Source of the DNA: Massilia mucilaginosa
GTDB lineage: Bacteria; Pseudomonadota; Gammaproteobacteria; Burkholderiales; Burkholderiaceae_D
Reading direction: 5' to 3'
DNA: 64,000 bases
Assembly: GCF_011682145.1 (NCBI RefSeq)
Contig: NZ_WHJH01000028.1
Coordinates: 1-64,000 of the forward strand
Position numbers and translations under genes: made by a program. Shown here piece by piece: positions 61,029 through 64,000 of the stretch. How positions within the stretch are numbered: the first letter of the stretch is position 1; every line of letters begins with the position of its first letter. The notes under the pieces are model-generated. The model saw only the letters and a list, made by a program, of their open reading frames with translations. It was not told the DNA's origin and did no database searches.

Positions 61029-61210
61029 TCGTCGCGCAACCTGTGCTGATAACTGACGCCATCTTCGGGGATGCGCTTTTTCCACAGGCCGAAGGCACTC
61101 GGCTGCGGCGGTGCGCGCCGCTCGGGGGCGACCGGCGCGGATCTGCCTGTTTCATCGGCAATGCCCCCTGGAACATGGGTTACCGCGGCGTCGTTCGGAT
61201 TGCGGCCCAT
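61022..61210 (-). CDS. VapB-like antitoxin
   Basis: 62 residues from ATG at 61210, which has GAGG six bases upstream. The C-terminal half (PSAFGLWKKRIPEDGVSYQH and RLRDEW) is the toxin-wrapping region typical of antitoxins with PIN partners; the N-terminal half is less typical. It is followed directly by the toxin on the same transcript. The DNA-binding part is short, so autoregulation is uncertain. Confidence 0.75.
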   Translation of the reverse strand: MGRNPNDAAVTHVPGGIADETGRSAPVAPERRAPPQPSAFGLWKKRIPEDGVSYQHRLRDEW

Positions 61211-61588
61211 GTGGCGCCTCGAAAGTTGTTCAATGTTAAGTAGTGTATAGCATCGTTTGCGCCCCGTCAGCATGGCACGCTGGGGTGGTGGCTTATCCTG
61301 ATTGCATAGGGAAAACGGAAATTGGCGACCTCTGCCGAATAAGCGTGGAACTGAAGTCCGTTCTAGCTAGCAATCTTTGGAAATTTCAGTATTTACATCA
61401 AGAAAATTCGGCTGTCGTGAATGACAGCCGCCCAGCGCGCCATTGGTATGCTTGTGCCGATTGGATACATACAGCATCTTTCTCCCGTGGTAACGTTCTG
61501 CCGTCGGAATTGATAGCCTCACGACAACTTTCCGCCAATCCGCGCGGACAGTGGCAGATCGATACAAAATGACAACACCGGAGACTGA
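61211..61588. other. 378-base intergenic region between antitoxin and metalloprotease
   Basis: It holds the antitoxin promoter (minus) near 61225-61260, where AT-rich TATACACTACTTAAC is present, and the metalloprotease promoter (plus), not pinpointed. A TGGCACG at 61274-61280 lacks a matching -12 GC. No RNA gene recognised. Confidence 0.5.
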
Positions 61589-63430
61589 ATGACATCCTCG
61601 CACACCCTGTTCCTGCTCATGGCCGCCGCCCTTGCCGGTAGCGCCACCGCCCAGACCGATCACGCCAGCGCGCAAGGGGCCCGCCCCGCCGCCGGCATGC
61701 AGATCGGCAACGTCGACGCGGTGCTGAGCGGTTTCGCCGCACAACACGCCAACGGCCGCACCCTGCAAGTGCAATCGGTCGGCGGCCACACCGTCGCGGC
61801 GCATATCCGCGACTACGCCGACAAGAACGGCGTGGTATCGATCACCGGTACCGCGGTCGACACGCCCGATTCGGTGTTCGTGCTCAAGGGGAACAAAAAA
61901 GCCGTGTACGGCTACCTGCTCAAGTACGACACCCGCAAGGCCTGGGAATACACCACCGACAGCGCCGGCAAAGTCTGGCTGACGGAAGTGCCGATTACCA
62001 AAATCGTGCCCGACTTCGACCCTGATTTCCGCGACAAGCGCACCCCGGCCATGCTGGCGCTGGCGGTGTCGCACCCGGTCTACAGCCCGATGGCGCTGCG
62101 CCAAGCGCGCCATATCGGCCCGTACCAGAATGAAGACGTGACCCAGCTGCAGAGCAAACCAGGCAGCCCGTACGTGTTCTACCTCAACATCACGGCGGTG
62201 ATGAACGGCAGCACGCCCTTGAACGGCGTCACCAAGGAAAACATGTACCGCGCCTGGCAGTCGATGGCCGACCAGTACTCGATGCTCAACATGAACGTGA
62301 CCACCAGCCGCGCCGTGTACGACGCCGCGCGCACGGCCAACGTGCTGCGCACCGGCATCATCAACTTCATCAACCAGGATGGGCGTTCGTTCGCGCCGCT
62401 GCGCTCGTTCGGCACCACGGCCGCCGGCACCCTGTACCGCAATCCCTCGTCCGGCTTCGACTACGGCTACGGGATCGGCATGACCGGCGCCCACGAAGTC
62501 GGGCACCAGATGGGCATGAACCACGACCGTGGCGGCAGCGGCGGCGAGTATTTCGAAGGCATCGCCGCGTTCCAGTGGGGTCCGATCATGGGCAACTACT
62601 GGATGGGCGGCGGCTGGGCCAACCAGCTGTTCACCTGGAGCCGCGGCGAGTACAACACCGCCAGCAATTTCGAAGACGACCTGCGCATCATGAACGTGGA
62701 CGAGGCGGTGCCGTACATGGCCGACGATATCCCGGACACGCGCGCGCTGGCCCTGGGCACGGGCGGCGCCATCGATCCGACCCGCAACTTCGGCCAGATC
62801 GAACGCAACACCGACAGCGATACCTTTACCTTCACGACCACTGGCGTGAGCACCCTGAACCTGCGCATCGACCCGCTCGAATACCTGCGCATGCTCGACG
62901 TCGACGCCAGCATCCTCAACGCGGCGGGCGCGGTGGTGGCGCGCAGCAACCTGGCGGTCAACCGCTCGGCCCAGTTCACCAATCTGTCGCTGCCGGCCGG
63001 CAGCTACCGGCTGGTGGTGCGCGGCGGCGCCGAAGGCACGCCGGCCAACGGCTTCTCGAACTACTCCTCGCTCGGTCACTACGCGATGAAGGGGACCCTG
63101 GCGGGCGCGGGCGGCTCCGGCTATCCGGTGCTGAACAACGGCGTGGCACTGACCGGCCAGGGCGCGGCGACGGGCGGCTGGCAATATTTCACGATTGACG
63201 TGCCGGCGGGTAAATCCCAGGTCGCGTTCGCGCTCAACGGCGCCAATGGCGATGCCGACATGTTCGTCAAACTGGGCGGCACCCCGACCACGGCCAGCTA
63301 CAACTGCAAGTCGGACGGGCCGAGCAGTGTGGAAAACTGCACGGTCAGTGCGCCGGCGGCGGGCCGTTACTATGTGGGCGTATATGCGTATGCGGCTTAC
63401 AACAGCCTGAGCGTCAAGGCGACTTACTAA
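61589..63430 (+). CDS. Secreted metzincin-type zinc metalloprotease with C-terminal PPC-like domains
   Basis: 613 residues; ribosome site GGAGACTGA. Signal peptide at 1-21 (MTSSHTLFLLMAAALAGSAT). The zinc motif HEVGHQMGMNHDR starts at His302, a metzincin HExxHxxGxxHD pattern; an N-terminal propeptide of about 190 residues precedes it. Residues about 390-510 and 520-613 are beta-rich (DTFTFTTTGVSTLNLRI, KSQVAFALNGANGDADMFVK), the latter matching bacterial pre-peptidase C-terminal domains. A secreted protease of unknown target; no PEP-CTERM signal. Confidence 0.9.
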   Translation: MTSSHTLFLLMAAALAGSATAQTDHASAQGARPAAGMQIGNVDAVLSGFAAQHANGRTLQVQSVGGHTVAAHIRDYADKNGVVSITGTAVDTPDSVFVLKGNKKAVYGYLLKYDTRKAWEYTTDSAGKVWLTEVPITKIVPDFDPDFRDKRTPAMLALAVSHPVYSPMALRQARHIGPYQNEDVTQLQSKPGSPYVFYLNITAVMNGSTPLNGVTKENMYRAWQSMADQYSMLNMNVTTSRAVYDAARTANVLRTGIINFINQDGRSFAPLRSFGTTAAGTLYRNPSSGFDYGYGIGMTGAHEVGHQMGMNHDRGGSGGEYFEGIAAFQWGPIMGNYWMGGGWANQLFTWSRGEYNTASNFEDDLRIMNVDEAVPYMADDIPDTRALALGTGGAIDPTRNFGQIERNTDSDTFTFTTTGVSTLNLRIDPLEYLRMLDVDASILNAAGAVVARSNLAVNRSAQFTNLSLPAGSYRLVVRGGAEGTPANGFSNYSSLGHYAMKGTLAGAGGSGYPVLNNGVALTGQGAATGGWQYFTIDVPAGKSQVAFALNGANGDADMFVKLGGTPTTASYNCKSDGPSSVENCTVSAPAAGRYYVGVYAYAAYNSLSVKATY

Positions 63431-63460
63431 GCATGCGAAAGGGAGGCAGCGGCAACGCCG

Positions 63461-63730
63461 CTAGCCGTCCTTGAACAGCGCCGATACCGGGCAGTCGAAC
63501 AGGCTGGCCAGTCCCTCGAGCAGGTCGATGCTCAGGGACTTGGTGCTGTTGTTGACCACGCGCGTGAGCTGGGAGTGCGAAATCTCCACGCCCATGGCCG
63601 TCAGGCGTTTCCACAGTTCTGTGACGAAACGGATGTCGTGTTCAGCCATCAAAACCTGGACCCGCAGGACGGCTTTGCGCTGTGGCCCCTGGAGGGGCGT
63701 GGATAAGGGGGGTGTTTTTAGTGTTTGCAT
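63461..63730 (-). CDS. Small Cro/C1-type HTH protein
   Basis: 89 residues from 63730; an earlier in-frame ATG at 63766 would add 12 residues. The helix-turn-helix pattern is in ELWKRLTAMGVEISHSQLTR and VVNNSTKSLSIDLLEGLASL, then FDCPVSALFKDG, the usual ending of Xre-like regulators. The N-terminal 30 residues are Pro/Thr-rich and not part of the fold. Two related palindromic sites upstream suggest autoregulation. The regulated genes beyond itself are unknown. Confidence 0.8.
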   Translation of the reverse strand: MQTLKTPPLSTPLQGPQRKAVLRVQVLMAEHDIRFVTELWKRLTAMGVEISHSQLTRVVNNSTKSLSIDLLEGLASLFDCPVSALFKDG

Positions 63731-63788
63731 GGGTTCGTCGTACCTCACTACGACAGCCGCCATCATACCCGTTTGCCGCCGACCCCGT

Positions 63789-63843
63789 TTTCATCTGTTG
63801 CAAAAAAACCCAAGCAGCGCGATTTTTTTGCATCTGATGCAAA
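63789..63843. promoter_or_regulatory. Palindromic operator pair upstream of the HTH gene
   Basis: TTTGCATC-T-GATGCAAA is a perfect 8-bp-arm palindrome at 63827-63843. A degenerate copy, TTTCATCTGTTGCAAA, lies at 63789-63804, 39 bases away centre to centre. They sit in the divergent region between the HTH gene and the gene starting near 63945. Confidence 0.55.
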
Positions 63844-63944
63844 TTATTTTCGACATTTGCTTGCTTTCCGATTTTGTGCGTGTCAGAATGCATTCACTCG
63901 CTCAGCCAGAGCACCAACCGCAGCAACGACCACAGGGATTTACC

Positions 63945-64000
63945 GTGAAAACAACGACGCAACAACAGATGACGACGCAGCGCCCAGCGCGCGGCCTGTC
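63945..64000 (+). CDS. Start of an unidentified gene, cut by the window end
   Basis: A GTG at 63945 with CAGGGA upstream opens a frame MKTTTQQQMTTQRPARGLS that runs off the end. Too short to name. It is divergent from the HTH gene and may be controlled by the palindromes at 63789-63843. Confidence 0.4.
   Translation, partial: MKTTTQQQMTTQRPARGL

Noticed and set aside
61274-61290. TGGCACG upstream of the metalloprotease as a sigma-54 promoter
   Set aside because: Ten bases after GG the sequence is TG, not GC; the invariant -12 base pair is missing.

Overview
The window is high-GC DNA with long overlapping gene trains and reads like a member of the Oxalobacteraceae (Massilia / Duganella / Janthinobacterium type, Betaproteobacteria). 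That placement is an inference from gene content and protein style; there is no rRNA or other marker here. Most of the window is an exosortase A (XrtA / EpsH) plus exopolysaccharide locus: the sorting enzyme, the capsule-type polysaccharide machinery, a set of glycosyltransferases, the accessory families that travel with XrtA, and one PEP-CTERM substrate.

Layout. 1-6 kb: an RHS/YD-repeat protein that breaks by frameshift at the family core motif, then two paralogous Sel1-repeat proteins, each followed by a similar terminator. 6-12.7 kb (minus strand): VanZ-like protein, TPR protein, a fused pair of XrtA-associated hydrolases, acyl carrier protein, polysaccharide deacetylase and the XrtA-associated O-antigen-ligase-like protein. 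12.9-21 kb (plus strand, divergent): acyl-CoA ligase, PLP decarboxylase, asparagine-synthase-like amidotransferase, DegT-type aminotransferase and a double GNAT protein, all overlapping or nearly so. 21-24.2 kb: a large Tat-type lipoprotein. 24.8-44.9 kb (minus strand): one ~20 kb gene train from Wzz-like protein and tyrosine kinase through outer-membrane protein, ATPase, deacetylase, FemAB, XrtA-EpsI and glycosyltransferases to a flippase. 45.3-46.9 kb (plus): a trypsin-like protease and the polysaccharide export lipoprotein. 47.1-50.2 kb: a secreted twin-arginine protein, PqqD-like protein, HprK-related kinase and nucleotidyltransferase, led by a sigma-54-type promoter. 50.2-51.4 kb: the PEP-CTERM protein, with its own strong sigma-54-type promoter and a 13-bp-stem terminator. 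51.4-60.5 kb: FAD oxidoreductase and a tandem duplication of an acyltransferase plus PrsT TPR-lipoprotein unit. 60.6-64 kb: VapBC-like pair, a metzincin protease, a small HTH protein with a palindromic operator, and the start of a gene running off the end.

How it fits together. The long minus-strand train makes, flips, lengthens and exports a polysaccharide and carries XrtA, which processes PEP-CTERM proteins at the membrane. The plus-strand train together with the ACP and hydrolases looks like a line for making and activating an acyl or amino-acyl group whose product is unknown. The kinase / PqqD / nucleotidyltransferase / secreted-protein module is the least understood part. It shares a promoter class with the PEP-CTERM gene, which suggests common control by a sigma-54 activator (in known XrtA systems, PrsK/PrsR; not in this window). 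No CRISPR array, tRNA, rRNA, transposase or insertion sequence was recognised.
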